NCBI GenBank assembly: GCA_013397455.1
Contig: VYZB01000922.1
Span: 36,876 to 100,875, forward strand
Direction: 5' to 3'
DNA length: 64,000 nt
From: Crotophaga sulcirostris
Taxonomy: Eukaryota > Chordata > Aves > Cuculiformes > Crotophagidae
Below the pieces are notes generated by a model. The model saw nothing but the letters and a program-made list of their open reading frames with translations, made no database searches and was not told where the DNA came from. This document shows, piece after piece, positions 62,723-64,000 of this stretch (position 1 is its first letter; each line of letters opens with the position of its first letter). The position numbers were made by a program, and so were the translations under genes.

Positions 62723-64000
62723 CTGCAAAGAAAAAGGCATCGCTAAGCGTGAGCGCCTGGCAGCATCGAGGGATAACAAGACAGTTAAAATACATCTTTC
62801 CTACACCAGGCTGCCTGTGCTTTGTGTTATTCCAGTTTAGTTAGGACGCGTGCTGCTTCCCAGCTCCATCCACCTCTACTGCCTGGAACTTTTCCTTCTT
62901 TCTCTTGCAAGTTTGTGCGTTCACCTTGCTTGAAAAGAGCTGATAAAAACCATCACGTCCAGAGACAAACAGGTATTTTTGGTTGATCAGAAACAAGCTC
63001 TGCCTATAAATGTTTTCTTTACACTTTCACAATTCTCAGTTTCACAGTATCACAAGGTTGGAAAGGACCTCTGGGATCATTGAGTCCAACCTATAACCCA
63101 ACACCAACACCAACCCAGCATCTAAACCATGGCACTGAGTGCCTCAGCCAATCTCCTCTTAAACATCTCCAGGGTTGGCGACTCCACCACCTCCCTGGGC
63201 AGCGCATTCCCATGGCCAATCACCCTTTCAGTGAAATCACCCTTTCAGTGAAAAATTTCAGTGAAAAAACTTTCATATAGTTCATGTTAATTCACTTGAA
63301 CAGATGCAGTTCAGATTTTTTTTTTCCTGGAGTTAAAAAACAGCAAGAAAACAAGTCTATAATGCAGAAAAAGTGTAGGGAGATAAAGCCACTGCCCCAA
63401 AATACAAAAGTGGGCAGAGAAGGATGCAAAGTGTACACATTTTCAGACTCAGAGTTGGCTCCCCAGACATCAGTACCATCTTGAGAAGAAAGCACCAGCT
63501 CCAGAAAAGGAATCAAACAAAGGAAAAGTTTTCAGACCCAGTTAATGTTAACGGGGCTGGAAGGCAGAAGTTTTTACGGGATTAGGCTCGACGGGCAGGA
63601 GATCAGCTTGCAGCAGTGCCAAGCAGTAGCAGTAGTAGCAGTAACAGCAGAAATGCTAAACACTGAGAAACAAAGTGAAGGCTTAAAGCACAGGGAAGGA
63701 GGAAGAAAGGGAAGGAATGAAAAGGAAAATCATGTGATTCTAAATGAGGAAACAATGTTCTCTTTGTTGTTACATCAGCCATGCCTTCTACAGAAAAAGC
63801 CCAGCATGTGCTTCATTTCACCAAGAAAATACAGGCACAAAATTGTCTGAAACTACTCTATGTGCTAAAAATATTTCAGACTGAGAGCTATGACCAGATT
63901 TATAGTAAAGAAATTATTTTCAATTTCTTGAAACAATTTGAATAAGAAAAAAAACCTTTCCAGTTTAAATAATTCATGTTTATTCCAAAATGAAAGCTAA
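62723..64000. other. PSPH intron, presumed, to the window end
   Basis: I looked for the earlier PSPH exons on the minus strand and saw none. It holds one CR1 copy (63042-63252). Confidence 0.5.
63042..63252 (-). mobile_element. CR1 LINE 3' fragment
   Basis: Same subfamily as 1786-1982. It ends in a short tandem duplication of caccctttcagtgaaa. Confidence 0.8.

Overview
This is vertebrate nuclear DNA, most likely from a bird. It has large introns with GT/AG borders, two GC-rich CpG-island-like promoters, about 30 CR1 LINE fragments in three or more subfamilies, and no mammalian SINEs. The gene order (merlin-like, MRPS17, NIPSNAP2, PSPH) suggests the bird region equivalent to human 7p11.2. All calls come from reading the sequence; no search was run.

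Left part (about 4.0-23.8 kb, minus strand): a merlin/NF2-type FERM gene. I traced 17 coding exons with compatible splice phases, giving 648 codons. Fifteen exons match the exon structure of human NF2. Two 3' exons are less certain: a 70-codon exon with no counterpart I recognise, and an 11-codon tail resembling the human merlin isoform-2 ending. It is clearly a diverged paralogue rather than NF2 itself. Because NF2 is the neighbour of NIPSNAP1 in human and this gene lies beside MRPS17/NIPSNAP2, it looks like the whole-genome-duplication partner of NF2.

Middle (about 30.7-36.1 kb, plus strand): a CpG island with paired ETS-type sites, then MRPS17 (mitochondrial ribosomal protein uS17m) in two coding exons, complete at 137 codons. 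Two copies of an unrecognised ~119-bp repeat unit flank the promoter.

38.1-54.5 kb (plus strand): a 22-bp minisatellite, a CTCF-like site and a GC-rich stretch lead into a 996-base assembly gap, followed by NIPSNAP2. Nine coding exons of NIPSNAP2 (255 residues) are visible; the first exon with the mitochondrial targeting peptide is missing and probably lies in the gap.

59.3-64.0 kb (minus strand): the last three coding exons of PSPH (phosphoserine phosphatase). The 5' exons lie beyond the window. NIPSNAP2 and PSPH converge.

MRPS17 and NIPSNAP2 both serve mitochondria, PSPH makes serine in the cytosol, and the merlin-like protein would act at the cell cortex. They are neighbours by ancestral synteny, not an operon. 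The rest is intron or intergenic DNA dominated by CR1 copies.
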